A stretch of 64,000 nt of DNA from Girardinichthys multiradiatus. Lineage: Eukaryota; Chordata; Actinopteri; Cyprinodontiformes; Goodeidae. The DNA lies in the NCBI RefSeq assembly GCF_021462225.1, contig NC_061816.1:25653049-25717048 (forward strand), read 5' to 3'. The position numbers and the translations under genes were made by a program. Below the pieces are notes generated by a model. The model saw nothing but the letters and a program-made list of their open reading frames with translations, ran no database searches and was not told the origin of the DNA. Of the stretch, positions 45,110 through 56,039 are shown piece by piece (the first letter of the stretch is position 1; the number at the start of each line of letters is the position of its first letter).

Positions 45110-46855
45110 AAAAATATTAACAATGCTCGTGCATTATTTGCCACGGTCGACAGGTTAACAAACCCTCCTGTAACTGTAGCATCTGAACTCCACTCTACCA
45201 GGGCTTGCAATGAATTTGATAAATTCTTTAATGAAAAAACCCAAAAGATCAGAGGGGCAGTCAGCACATCCACATCAACTCCAGTACCAATGTTGTCTCC
45301 AACTAGAACTAATTTTGACAAAATTTCCCAATTTCACCAAATAAACTGCATAAACTTAGAAGAAATTGTGCAGCAACTAAGCTCTTCTTCCTGCTGTCTC
45401 GATCTTTTACCCACAGCTTTCCTTCAGAAAGTTTGCCTGTAATAACATCTGATTTAACACAAAAAATAAACACGTCCCTATTGTCAGCTGTTTTCCCCCA
45501 GGCCCTGAAAACAGCAATTTTCAAACCTCTATTGAAAAAGAGCAACTTGGACAAGCTGCTACTACAGAACTACAGGCCTATATCAAACCTCCCCTTCATC
45601 AGTAAGATTATTGAAAAAGCTGTGTTTCAACAGTTAAACAACTTTCTAACAATGACCAACCGTTTCGATGTCTTCCAGTCAGGCTTCCTGCTCACCACAG
45701 TACAGAGACTGCTCTTGTCAAGGTGTTTAATGACATCCGTATGAACGCAGATTGTGGAAGAACCACAGTGCTGGTATTATTGGACCTTAGTGAAGCATTC
45801 GACACTGTTGATCACTCCATTTTATTAGAGCACATGGAAAACTGGGTCGGCCTTTCTGGTACAGCACTCAACTGGTTTAAATCCTACTTGAAGGACAGGG
45901 ACTTTTTTGTGTCAGTAAGTAACTTTACATCAGAGAGCACAAAAATCACATGTGGCGTTCCCCAAGGGTCCATCTTAGGGCCCCTCCTATTCAATATCTA
46001 CATGCTCCCCCTAACTCAGATTTTAATAAACAACAACGTAAGTTATCATAACTATGCAGACGACACACAGTTATACGTTATGTCACCAGGTGACCATGAA
46101 CCCATTCAAGCGCTGGGTAAATGCTTAGAAGAAATCAATGCATGGATGGGCCAAAATTGTCTTCAGCTGAATCAAAACAAAACCGAAGTAATAATCTTTG
46201 GACCAAGGGAAGAGCGTTCAAAAGTTAGCACACAGCTTCAGTTAATACAGCTAGAAACCACCAGTCAGGCTCGAAACCTGGGTGTAGTGATGGACTCAGA
46301 CCTGAACCTTCAGAGGCACATAAAGGTAGTATCTAGGTCGGCCTTCTATCACCTAAAAAACATCTACAGGATTAAAGGACTAATGTCTCAGCAGGACCTT
46401 GAAAAACTAATTCATGCGTTCATCGTTAGTAGAATTGATTACTGCAACAGTGTCTTCACAGGTCTGCCTAAAAAAAAAATCGATCAGACAGCTGCAGTTG
46501 ATCCAGAACGCTGCTGCACCCATCCTCAAAAGAACTAAGAAAGTGGAGCACATCATCCCGGTTCTAAAGTCCTTGCACTGGCTCCCTGTAGCTCAGAGAA
46601 TAGACTTTAAAATACTTCTGTTAGTCTATAAATCACTGAATGGCTTAGCAGCAAAATACATTACAGACTTATTGTCAGTGTATCAACCACCCAGACCTCT
46701 CAGGTCATCTCGCTCAAATCTACTCTGCATACCCAAAACCAGAACTAAACATGGAGAAGCAGCTTTTAGTTATTATGCTCCACTAATCTGGAATAAACTG
46801 CCAGAAAACTGTAAAAGCACCAAAACCCTAAGTTGCTTTAAATCAAGATAAAAAA
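45110..46855 (+). pseudogene. LINE family C reverse transcriptase
   Basis: ARALFATVDRLTNPPVTVASELHSTRACNEFDKFF lies at 45123 onward. RT blocks follow: [72 protein letters not shown] and [11 protein letters not shown] (YADD catalytic box near 46050). The thumb and C-terminus run to CKSTKTLSCFKSR at 46851. Frameshifts lie near 45395, 45700 and an A9 run at about 46470. No endonuclease precedes it: the ORF1 end joins directly to the linker near 44980. Otherwise the RT residues are well kept, so decay is recent. Confidence 0.82.
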
Positions 46856-47117
46856 CTTATTTGTTTAGAGTGGCCTTTGACTGTGCCATCTAGGTATGAT
46901 TAGTTGCGTTTTCAGTTCAATTTTCCTTTCATTTTCTTGTCCATCATTCTATTCTCTTCATTTTATTTAATTTTTTTAAATTACCTCTGTTGTTTGATTT
47001 TATCATTTGATTTGTTTTTCTGTGTCTGTATCTGTGTTTATTTGCTTTGTGATTGTATTGTAATTGTATATACAGCGCTTTGAGTGTCTCGTTGCTGAAA
47101 GTGCTATATAAATAAAC

Positions 47118-47525
47118 TTACCTTACCTTGAGGAAGCTTAGGTCCTTTAGTGTTTGCAGCAAGATGCTGCATATTTTCTATATGTCTGTTGTGGAGAGTG
47201 TGATCTCTTCGGCCATCATCTGCTGGGGTAGCAGCATCAGAGTCAGGGACCCTAAAAAAGCTTATTGGCTAATAAAGAAGGCTGGCTCTGTTCTGGGGAC
47301 TCCTCTAGAACCTCTGGATTGTCATTGTGCAAAGAAGGAGTCTTCATAATATGAAGAACATTATGGAGAAGCTTAAGCATCCTCTTCATGAGTCCTACAA
47401 TAACAGTGTCTTCAGTCCAAGGCTTCTTTAGATCTGCTGTAAGACAGACCACTACAGGAGGTCCTTACTGCCCACAGCCATCAGCATCTACAATGGCTCT
47501 TCAAAGAAACCTTTATAATATGAGC
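47118..47525 (+). pseudogene. Rex1-like LINE (family B), 3' part
   Basis: Resumes the family B ORF2 C-terminus: MRKLRSFSVCSKMLHIFYMSVVESVISSAIICWGSS, then after a stop KNIMEKLKHPLH and text ending 'gctcttcaaagaaacctttataat'. Terminated by a Tc1 inverted repeat at 47528. The equivalent C-terminus occurs antisense at 62018-62256. Confidence 0.8.
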
Positions 47526-47527
47526 TA

Positions 47528-48305
47528 CAGGGGTTGGACAATAAAACTGAAACACTTGTCATTTTAGTGTGGGAGGTTTCATGGCTAAACTGGACCACCC
47601 TAGTAGCCAGTCTTCTTTGATTGCCCATTGCACCAGTAAGAGCAGAGTGTGAAGGTTCAATTAGCAGGGTAAGAGCACAGTTTTGCTCAAAATATTGAAA
47701 TGCACACAACATTATGGGTGACATACCAGAGTTCAAAAGAGGACAAATTGTTGGTGCACGTCTTGCTGGCGCATCTGTGACCAAGACAGCAAGTCTTTGT
47801 GATGTATCAAGAGCCACGGTATCCAGGGTAATGTCAGCATACCACCAAGAAGGACGAACCACATCCAACAGGATTAACTGTGGACGCAAGAGGAAGCTGT
47901 CTGAAAGGGATGTTCGGGTGCTAACCCGGATTGTATCCAAAAAACATAAAACCACGGCTCCCCAAATCACGGCAGAATTATATGTGCACCTCAACTCTCC
48001 TGTTTCCACCAGAACTGTCCGTCAGGAACTCCACAGGGTCAATATACACGGCCGGGCTGCTATAGCCAAACCTTTGGTCACTCATGCCAATGCCAAACGT
48101 CGGTTTCAATGGTGCAAGGAGCACAAAGCTTGGGCTGTGGACAATGTGAAACATGTATTGTTCTCTGATGAGTCCACCTTTACTGTTTTCCCCACATCCG
48201 GGAGAGTTACGGTGTGGAGAAGCCCCAAAGAAGCGTACCACCCAGACTGTTGCATGTCCAGAGTGAAGCATGTGCATGCTATTTTTGACTCACAACTGAT
48301 CTTTC
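47528..48305 (+). mobile_element. Truncated Tc1 element (second family)
   Basis: Starts after TA with CAGGGGTTGGACAATAAAACTG, a terminal repeat common to teleost Tc1 elements. It has a 5' UTR and an open transposase start at 47714. It is cut at about 48300, where an antisense LINE fragment begins, so the 3' half and 3' inverted repeat are missing. Confidence 0.8.
47714..48300 (+). pseudogene. Tc1 transposase, N-terminal half
   Basis: MGDIPEFKRGQIVGARLAGASVTKTASLCDVSRATVSRV gives the first helix-turn-helix, GRKRKL the basic hook, and TTAPQITAELY...VSTRTVRQELH the second helix-turn-helix. VLFSDESTFTVFP holds the first catalytic Asp, about residue 155. The protein departs from the family after SRVKH, with loss of the second Asp and the Glu. 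DNA binding might persist, but cleavage cannot. Residues after about 190 come from the neighbouring LINE fragment. Confidence 0.82.
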
Positions 48306-48975
48306 ATTCTCCTAAAGCCGAGGTTCGACTATCAGACGAACTGTCCTCTCCAATACCTTGATATAGGCCTTACCAGGGAGGGTGAGGAGTTTGATCCCTC
48401 TAACACACCTTATGGTCTACTTCTAGTGAAGGGGGACCACCACCCTGGACTGCAAGTCGAGCGACAGTGTCCCTGACTGCCACGCAGTGTTGAAGAGGCT
48501 TGTCGGCCACGACAGCCCAACAAATTCCAGAGACTTGAGGTTCTCAGGACGGATCTCATCCACCCCCGAAGCCTTACCACCTCAGTGATTTCAGCATAGG
48601 CGACAAATGAGTCCAACTCCGAGTCCCCTCAGTCTTTGCTTTCCGCAGAGAAGGCATGACAGCAGGATTGAGGAGATCCTTGAAGTACTCCTACCACCAC
48701 CCGATAATATCAGCAGCTCCCCACCCCCACTTTAAACAGTGTTGGCAAAGCACTGTTTCCCTCTCCTGAGGCACCGGACAGTTAGCCAGAATAGGTTTGA
48801 GGCCGGCCGGTAGACCTTTTCAGTGGCCTCACTGAACTCTTCCCAGGCTTGAATTTTTGCCTCAGCCACAGCCTGGGCCATTGCCCGCTTGGCCTGGAAC
48901 AAAGTTACAGCAAAAATTCCTGAAAACAGCACCATGTCGAAACCAGAGTAAGACTCTCCCTGTGTTTTGGGCCTA
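48305..48975 (-). pseudogene. LINE reverse transcriptase N-terminal fragment (RTE-like)
   Basis: The minus strand encodes AKRAMAQAVAEAKIQAWEEFSEA, FWLTVRCLRRGKQCFANTV, WWQEYFKDLLNP-like text and, near the Tc1 junction, GKAYIKVLER and RLIVEPRL in broken frames. This is the linker and first RT block of a teleost LINE whose C-terminus may be the WRDYVSRLAWERLG type seen at 13693 and 19808. Multiple stops. Confidence 0.65.
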
Positions 48976-48978
48976 GCA

Positions 48979-49150
48979 TATGGCATAGTGATAGAGCACA
49001 TTACCCATCTACAGAGGCCTCAGTGCTCGACGCAGCTGTCATGGGGTTGAGTACAGATCCCAGAGACCTATGATGCATGTCTTCCCCATCTCTCCACCCC
49101 TCTTCCTGTCTTCCAATTTTGAAAAAAAAATTAAAAATTAGGCCACTGGT
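48979..49150 (+). mobile_element. tRNA-derived SINE
   Basis: tRNA-like head with a box-A-like 'gcatagtgatagagcac' and a box-B-like 'ggttgagtacagatccc', then the body 'gcatgtcttccccatctctcc' and an A-rich tail region. The same SINE family is represented at 51011. No clear target duplication. Confidence 0.6.
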
Positions 49151-51010
49151 GTCACAAAAAAAACTTCTCATTAATCTCAGTAGATTGGTGGCCGTTAGGT
49201 TTTCTCTTGCCCAGTGAAAGTCTTAAAGACCAGGATAAATGTGTTTTATTCTAAAAAATAAAATCCCCCATGAAATTAAACAACTGTTTAATTCCACAAA
49301 GCATCACTGCAAAATATCTTCATCTGACACTTCTTGGCCTCACATTGAAAGCATTTTGAATTTATTCCCAACACTGTCCTTTCCATCACCTGTTTCTTTA
49401 ATCAAATTTATTCTCCTATTACTTGGAGCTGAATAAAACATGAGCTCTATTTGCATCACTGAGCAAGCATTGAGAGCAGTCTGAATCCTATCTCATATTA
49501 AAGACAAAGTGCTTCTTATGGTCAGAGCCCTGTAATATCTTCATCTCAATATAATCCCGTATGGTTCAAGTTGAGGTTGCACGCCTGGCACTGGAAAACA
49601 AACTGGCATGGAGCAGAACTACTTCCATCTGATTTTTGGATTCTTCTTTGCTCTAGCCTTCTTGGCAATTCAGCAACAGCCTGCACTTTAGAGATATGCA
49701 GACTTGAGATATGCTTTTGCTTTGTGTTGAGAAAAGAGAAGTCTATATAAAGCTATGAAAACCATGTACATTATGGAGCTATTTGATTTTGTCTTTAAAG
49801 GCAATGATTGTATTCAGTCAGTTGACATCGGAGTAAGTTTTTTTGAAAACTTTCAAAGAAATTAAATGAAAAGAGTAAATATTTTATGATTCTCACACAG
49901 ATGTTCCATTAACCCTCTGGGGTCCATGTATTTTTTTTATTTTTTTTATGAATGCCATTATCTTTAGCCTTCCCCATACATAACAAATATAAATACATTT
50001 TCTGAAATTTTAACACTATGAAAGCCAGTTTTAGTAATAAAAGTCTAACCTTTTTCCAGGAAAAATACTGTAATGGAAATTATTTTATTAAGTGTTCCAA
50101 AGTCTGTGACCTTTGGGTTACCTCACTTCTGTGAACATCTGTGTTAGGGAGTAAGCTGTAAAAGCCATTATCAGAAGTTTATTGGTTCAGACTCATCTTT
50201 TAGGACAATGTCAGGAAGGGCAGTTAGGTCTGTTCCTAAATAACCTTGTCGCCTTTGAACTCAAGAAGGGTTTGGGTCATAAAACACAGACTCTTTGCAG
50301 TTGAGATAACACTGTCATGTTCTGGTATAAATACTGTGTGTAAATGTTGATCGGGGCTCTGTTTCACTGACTAACCTCAGTGTCAGGGTCTTCAAATGCT
50401 GAATGCCTTTGAATAAAAATTATAAATACAAAGTCCGGATTTTCTCTTGTTATGAGTCAACTTCTACCCACTTTGATAAGGAAATTCCACAACAATACAA
50501 AAAGTAATTTTTTTTCCCATCCCATATTAATATGGAATGTTTTGTGGGGGTATTATCTGTCACCAAAGGTATTGAGAACTGGAAACAACATTGATTATGG
50601 TCATTTTATTAAGTCAAGTCAAGAAATTGTTCCACGTGTAGCCCTGGACACAAAAACTGTTCAATGAAGATTGCCACAGAAATAATCCATATACATTTTT
50701 TAAGAAAATAACAAGTAAACAATATTTTCAGATTTTTGCTGTTGAATGCTAGTTTTAGTTGTGCGCTATTTTTTTAATAAAACAGAAAAACAGATAATTT
50801 CCCATCCTATAAATTCAAATCGCAATTGATTTTAGGTTTTTCTTTTGTTTTTTTGTTTTTTTAAACAAAATACTTCCCTATGTAATGATTTGGAGAGAGT
50901 ACGTTAAAACAAAAAAATGAAAGATATTTTCACCTGTAGAAAACAATAAGACATGCTATTTTAAAAGAATTTCTACATAATGGAAAAAAAATTAAAACAA
51001 AAGAAAAATG
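49151..51010. other. No gene; one possible DNA-transposon end
   Basis: AT-rich with no coding match. At 49911 'TTAACCCTCTGGGGTCC' resembles the end of a piggyBac-type MITE (TTAA target), but I cannot find the matching opposite end. Confidence 0.4.
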
Positions 51011-51137
51011 GCGCTGGTGGTGTAGGGGTTAGCCCGCAACCACAAATAGAGCCTGTAGTCCTCAAAGTGGCTGTCCCAGGATCAAGTCCCAGACCCAGCA
51101 ACCTTTGCCAAATGTCTGCCCCTCTCTTTGCCCCCCC
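51011..51137 (+). mobile_element. tRNA-derived SINE
   Basis: 'gcgctggtggtgtaggggtt' (box-A-like) and 'ccaggatcaagtccc' (box-B-like) with the body 'aatgtctgcccctctctttg'. Same family as 48979. Ends about 45 bp before the ERV-2 LTR. Confidence 0.65.
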
Positions 51138-51183
51138 TTTGTAGCAGTATTATGGAAAAGGTTGAAACGTTCTTTCTGGGGTG

Positions 51184-51952
51184 TGTTGAAGTACCCCTTT
51201 AACGGGGTCTTCTGCACGTTCATTTTATTCACCGTAACCTAGAGGAATTCACAAAACAGTAGAATAAATCACACGGAGACAGCTGTATGGAGGCGACTGT
51301 GGCTCAATTGGAGGCGACTGTGGCTCAGTAGGAAGAGTAGTCGTCTTGCAATTGGAAGGTTGTGGGTTTGATTCCAGCTTCCTCCTGCTGTATGTCAATG
51401 TGCCCCTGGGCAAGGCACTTAACCTCAAGTTGCCTACCAATCTGTGTATCGGTGTGTGAGCGTTAGTAAGTGCGATTGGGTTAATGTGGCCCTAGTGTAA
51501 AGTGCTTTGAGCAGTCTGTATGACTGGAAAGGCGCTATATAAAATTCAGTCCATTTACCATTTATGTCATTCAAATACCTGGACCCAGGGAGAAGAGAGA
51601 GCTCATGTGGTCAGGACACACCGAGATTTCTTCTGCCCTCTCTCCTTGGGCTCATTTCTTTTATTAAAACACACACAAAAATGGGCAGCGCCCTTGCTTA
51701 CAATATTTTCTACACATAGTCACGTACACACTTTTCCGGCTTACCATATTTAGACAGGTATTGTCCCACAGCTGCATCCCGTATCTACTGATATAAGCAG
51801 GGAGTAACTCTGTCAGTTGCACTTATCACTAATTTTCACACACATGCAGGTCTCAGTAATTTTCCACTTCACCATACCCCTGTGAGAAATACTTCTGCAG
51901 CCACACTGGTTTTGAACATAGTAGTAATGCACACACATAATATATCTCCACA
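51184..51952 (-). mobile_element. 3' LTR of minus-strand endogenous retrovirus (ERV-2)
   Basis: On the minus strand it runs TGTGGAGA...TTCAACA. It matches 54808-55336 closely except for a SINE inserted at 51290-51562 and loss of ~50 bp near 51900. AATAAA (minus strand) lies near 51660. Four bases GGTG (51180-51183) are repeated at 55337-55340 as the host duplication. Confidence 0.88.
51286..51566 (+). mobile_element. SINE inside the ERV-2 LTR
   Basis: Body 51290-51562, flanked by TATG on both sides. The uninterrupted sequence 'gctgtatgtcattc' in the other LTR (about 54900) gives the empty site. tRNA-like head 'tgtggctcagtaggaagag' and 'gtgggtttgattcca', then the 'gggcaaggcacttaacc' body. The first 18 bases of the head are duplicated. 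Confidence 0.8.
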
Positions 51953-51966
51953 ATTTCCCCCTTTTG
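51953..51966 (-). promoter_or_regulatory. Polypurine tract of ERV-2
   Basis: The minus strand reads AAAAGGGGGAAAT directly before the 3' LTR TGTGGAGA, the position and composition needed for plus-strand priming. Confidence 0.75.
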
Positions 51967-52308
51967 AAGTCTCCTAAGACTTCACCACTACTTGAAGATG
52001 CTTCATAAAAGATTTGAACACTCATTACAACCTTTGGAGCAGAAGGAAATGTTTGTCATCATGCTTTTTGACCCTGCCTCCAATGCCATGCCATGTGCCC
52101 AGGGACTATTGCCTGTCCGGCCTTTGTAGTCCCAAGGATGCTTACAACCTTCTAAGTCTTGACAAGGAGTATTGACCCCTCTAACTGGAGGGTGTCTATC
52201 CGTGCTTTATTCTATAGTCTGTCCAAATATGCCAATATAATATTCTACCATCCTTCTGCTCCCTAGACAGTAATACATATCAGACGCCTTGTAACTTACT
52301 CTTACGGG

Positions 52309-52600
52309 TTAATCTTCGCCCTCATCCTCGTTAGCATCAACCGCAAGCAAATGCATCATATGGGAAGGAGGAGGTGCGGTTTTCCCTTCAATGGTTGTAG
52401 TAATAAAGCGAACCATCAAAGATCTTATACATGGCACACAGCAACATCCACAGGTAACCATAATAGCTACAAAAACAGCAATGGATATAAACAATGACAT
52501 AATCAACCCTTTCCAGTGTCCAAACATGCCCGGCATCCAGTCTTTGAATGGATTGTCTGGGTCCATACCCACGGCCATATGCCTCAAGGTTGTACAGACA
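52309..52600 (-). pseudogene. Retroviral env remnant: transmembrane C-terminus
   Basis: The minus frame ending at 52309 encodes FKDWMPGMFGHWKGLIMSLFISIAVFVAIMVTCGCCC, a membrane-proximal segment plus a single hydrophobic span and a Cys cluster. A short cytoplasmic tail ends EDEGED. Everything upstream of the last ~100 residues of env is deleted. The open frame continues 5' only because it runs out of frame over the gag nucleocapsid. No surface subunit or fusion peptide remains, so it cannot mediate entry. Confidence 0.75.
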
Positions 52601-52828
52601 TTCTCGGCTCCAATGACCCTGCTCCTCACAGTAGTAGCAAACGTCAGCACCCCCCCATCGCCTCGGTGGTCCTCCACGGAATCCACGGCCCCTTGGCCCG
52701 CCTCTGCCCCTGAACCGGCCTGGTTGGGCATGATAAGGACCAGAGGTTGCAGACCTCGGTGCAATCGTGTCCTGATGGCCAGGAAAGGGAGGAGTCTGGG
52801 GGCCCTGAGAAACCACACCTTCATACAT
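52590..52828 (-). pseudogene. Retroviral gag nucleocapsid segment (ERV-2)
   Basis: The minus frame has an Arg/Gly-rich box (RFRGRGGPRGRGFRGG) and one zinc knuckle CYYCEEQGHWSRECLYN (C-x2-C-x4-H-x4-C). Just after the knuckle the sequence switches to env text in a different frame, marking the internal deletion. This part is separated from the capsid frame at 53042 by stops. Confidence 0.8.
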
Positions 52829-53041
52829 TATCTTGGGAGTTTTGTTGTCATTCTTCTTTTCTCATGCTTTCTGCTTTGCTTCGGCTAACTGCATTTTTAG
52901 CAATTGGGTCTGCAGGGTCTTAAGTTCCTCCTCATCTTTATTATGTTCCTCTCTTATTTTGGACAGGTGGTGTATCAGATGGCGATCCCACGTTCCACGG
53001 ATTGTCCTCCATGCTAGCTTTTACCTGTGCGGGTAATCCTT

Positions 53042-54317
53042 TCAAGACAGCATCTCTAAACCAATCTCGCTGTGCTCCCTCATTGGCCGGATTAGTTCCT
53101 GTCTGAGTTTGCCACATGGATTTACACTGGTCCAGGTATTCCCTGTGTTAATTTTAGGGTCCCATTCAAACTTAGGAATGGTGCATCCCCTGGTTACAGG
53201 GTATGCTGTTCTCAATGCATCACCTAGCCAGCAGACATGCTGGGTGAAGGGGTCAGAATCCAGGGCTCTTGACGTGTAAGCAGCAGTCTCAATCTCTCTA
53301 CATGTGTGGTGTGGCATGCACCGTCCTGCCACTGCTCTATAATCTCCCAATGCTAGTGTGGTGTCTGCCGTTAGGGTGTCTAAAGTCTGGAGCCACACTG
53401 CTGCTCCTTCAGTTATGGGGGGCAACTTGTCACAGAGAGCCGTAATGTCGCCCAGAGAGAAAGGTTTGTACCTGCAGGGGGCTCCAGAGCCTTGTTGCTG
53501 TAAAAGGGGATAATTGGCTTTTGGGGTGTAACTAAATCCTTCTGGTTTAGCTGCAGCTTGGCGGGCTAAATGTTCCCTTAACTGTACAACTGTCTGACTG
53601 TGTATTGGGGGTCCGTCCTCAGGATGGTTTTGCTGCGGATTTGCTCTGTCTTCTCCATTTTCCTGTGGTATGCTGTGCCTGTTTTCCTGCAGCTCTACAG
53701 CTGGGGTAGAGGTGTAACAAGATGTGCGTGTGAGAAAAGGATTGAGACACAAAACCCTATCTAGCCTCCAGGATCCACTTAGCAGTAAAGCCACTGATCC
53801 CACCAGATCAGTCCCTGCTCCTTCTAAGCCAGAGCTTGGGCTGGGTGTCCCGGGTGGCCCCCGTGCCCCAGCCTCTGAAATTAGAGAAGGTGGTTGGGAG
53901 GATTGTTGTGGGGCTGAGCGAAAGGAATTTGTTAGACTGATGCCTCCTTGTTGTTGTTGTTCTTTTCTTTCTCTTACCTCTCTGTCCTGAAAGGCTGCTC
54001 TTTCTATGTCCAGAAATGATCCATCAGATGCTGACATAGATAATCCGGAACTTCCACTGACAGATCCAGCCCCCCCCTTCTGGAATGTCCAAGCCATGCA
54101 CTACAAGTGTTCCATTCTCTACTTTCAATATGGGGTACAATCCACCAGGGGGCGGTGTGGGTGCACCAGTGAGTGAGCTGTACTTGGAGGAGGGTGCATA
54201 CGGGGCAGGTGTGTCTGGGCTCGTCCCCTTAGCTGCTTTCGGGCCCTCCTTCTTGGCTCCTCCTGTGGGTTTTTTCTGCTTCATTGTGTGCTCTCCTCCT
54301 TGATGTATTAAAACCAT
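53042..54317 (-). pseudogene. Retroviral gag, matrix to capsid (ERV-2)
   Basis: Two overlapping minus frames (54317-54024 and 54097-53042) make one gag, joined across a C8 run near 54070 where a one-base change shifts frame. The start MKQKKPTGGAKKEG lies near 54285. A Pro-rich middle has a PPPG-type motif near the N-terminal third. The capsid-like half runs from about 53500 (FSLGDITALCDKLPPI, AVWLQTLDTLTADT) to about 53060. A stop at 53042 separates it from the nucleocapsid part. Assignment is from position after the tRNA-Trp primer site and from the knuckle downstream. Capsid similarity is by pattern only. Confidence 0.75.
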
Positions 54318-54786
54318 GTCTAACCATGACTTCTATGGGCCTTTAACCCCCGTTAGAAATATTCAGATGGGCCTCTAACCCCCATTAAAAATACTCTTTG
54401 AGGTTTGCCAAGTCACAGGCCTTGAACCCAGCTATATCTTACTGCTTCGTCAAACAATAAGTTGAGACGCCACTCTCAGCAATATAAGGCCTCTAACCTT
54501 TTAAGCTTTCGTATTTTGCCAAGCTACAGACGACACTCTCAGCAATTTTTATCTGACTCCATTTTAACACGTCCAGTTAACGCATACTCTTTTACAGTTT
54601 TGCAGAGTAAAATGACATTCAGAACCAACTGACACCCCGGTTAATTTAGCCTACACATAAGTTCAATCGGAGAGTTTGAGAGAAACAGGCTCTACCTTAC
54701 CTTTTGATGATTTGTGGGCGCCCTAGGTGTCAGAAGGTTCGGATGTCATACTCTCCTTTTATCCGAATTCCCTGATTCAGCCGTGA

Positions 54787-54804
54787 ATCACGTCGGGGTC
54801 ACCA
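54787..54804 (-). promoter_or_regulatory. tRNA-Trp primer binding site of ERV-2
   Basis: The plus strand shows ATCACGTCGGGGTCACCA, identical to the 3' 18 bases of vertebrate tRNA-Trp including CCA. It is therefore the complement of the primer, on the retroviral (minus) strand, three bases inside the 5' LTR end at 54808. Confidence 0.85.
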
Positions 54805-54807
54805 AAT

Positions 54808-55336
54808 TGTTGAAGTACCCCTTTAACGGGGTCTTCTGAGCGTTCGTTATATTCACCTAGAGGAATTCACAACACATTAGAATAAATCACATGGAGACAG
54901 CTGTATGTCATTCAAATACCTGGACCCAGGGAGAAGAGAGAGCTCATGTGGTCAGGACACACCGAGATTTCTTCTGCCCTCTCTCCCTGGGCTCATTTCT
55001 TTTATTAAAACACACACGAAAATGGGCAGCGCCCTTGTTTACAATATTTTCTACACATAGTCACGTACACACTTTTCCGGCTTACCATATTTAGACAGGT
55101 ATTGTCCCACAGCTGCATCCCGTATCTACTGATATAAGCAGGGAGTAACTCTGTCAGTTGCATTTATCACTAATTTTCACACACATGCAGTTCTCAGTAA
55201 TTTTCCACTTCACCATACCCCTGTGAGAAATACTTCTGCAGGCCACACAATGTTTTATACTAACACGTGTTACACATTTTATTTCCCACACTGTTTTGAA
55301 CATAGTAATAATGCACACACATAATATATCTCCACA
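54808..55336 (-). mobile_element. 5' LTR of ERV-2
   Basis: A 529-bp LTR with TG...CA ends, the uninterrupted partner of 51184-51952. Its extra block 'acaatgttttatactaacacgtgttacacatttta' near 55255 is missing from the 3' LTR. Minus-strand AATAAA near 55003. Few other differences, so the insertion is moderately young. Confidence 0.88.
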
Positions 55337-56039
55337 GGTGCCAGTCAGGTCTCTCTCCTGACATATTTATTCTTCAATTCAAAACCCTGCACAAGGGAAA
55401 AAAGCAAAGACATGCTCATCACCCGAAACATTGATGAAGAACAACACAACAACCACAAAACAACAAAAATCAATAATAATCCATACAATAAGAATTAAAT
55501 CTTCACTTAAAGAAGGACATGGCTCGGGATTTACTCATTTCAGTCATTTTCAGTTCAAACAAAAATAAGCCAGTCCAGGATTTTCCTCTCGACAGTCCAA
55601 TCCATCCAAAAAACTAATAGAAGAAAAAACTCCACTTCGTGTTTTTTGTACGCGAACAAGGAAGCAAAAACAAACACTATGCTCGGTGGCACATAAAGTT
55701 AGGCAACTTGTATCGGCATCTTTAAGCTGAAAGGTTGTTTTGTCACTCATAGTACCGGCAATATGAAACACTCGATCCGAATGGTGAGCTTCAGATGTGA
55801 GCTAGACGAACTCTCAGGTAATCCAAGATCTGCTTCTGTTGTCTCACGAACTGTCAATGCCACACACACCACTGATGCGCATCAGTTCTCCCAGCGGCCT
55901 TCCATCCGGAAAACAACAACTCTCCTTGTACCGGAGCACGCACGTCATATAAAAAGAAATGGGCGTGGAGGTGAACAAAACACGTGTCCAATCAGGCCGC
56001 CACACAGTCTGCCTGCTATCAAAAATAAAGGCATCTAGT
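55337..56039. other. No gene; promoter-like patch
   Basis: No coding match. 55935-56025 has CATATAAAAAG after ACGTCA, a GGGCGTGG box, CACGTG, a CCAATCAG box and an AATAAAGG. This grouping is reminiscent of an LTR, but no ends or partner were found. Confidence 0.35.

Larger units (their letters stand above)
42354..47117 (+). mobile_element. L2-like LINE (family C) inserted into family B LINE
   Basis: The interrupted family B text reads 'ctgtatttctt' on the left and 'cttgaggaagc' on the right, so the insertion lies between them with only CTT shared. The order is 5' UTR (42354-42570), ORF1 (42577 onward, itself interrupted), a deletion that removes the endonuclease, RT (about 45110-46855), and a 3' UTR ending in 'aataaacttaccttac' at about 47117. 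Two younger fragments sit inside, at 42885-43595 and 45035-45100. Confidence 0.82.

Noticed and set aside
48979..49060. tRNA gene from box A/B-like sequence (also at 51011, 51290 and 15500)
   Set aside because: No cloverleaf can be closed, and each is followed by a SINE body common to fish SINEs.
49911..49930. piggyBac-type MITE
   Set aside because: Only one TTAA-type end was found. Without the opposite terminus I do not call an element.
52388..52828. Single fusion protein of zinc knuckle plus downstream membrane-like residues
   Set aside because: After the knuckle the reading is out of frame with the env text. The real env frame is the overlapping one, so the apparent fusion is a frame accident of the deletion.
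53724..53990. Plus-strand frame opposite gag
   Set aside because: Shadow of the minus-strand gag frame, with no motif of its own.
55935..56030. TATA, CCAAT, E-box and AATAAA cluster as a host promoter
   Set aside because: Order and strand are inconsistent with one promoter, and no transcribed gene follows. Left as a possible LTR remnant.
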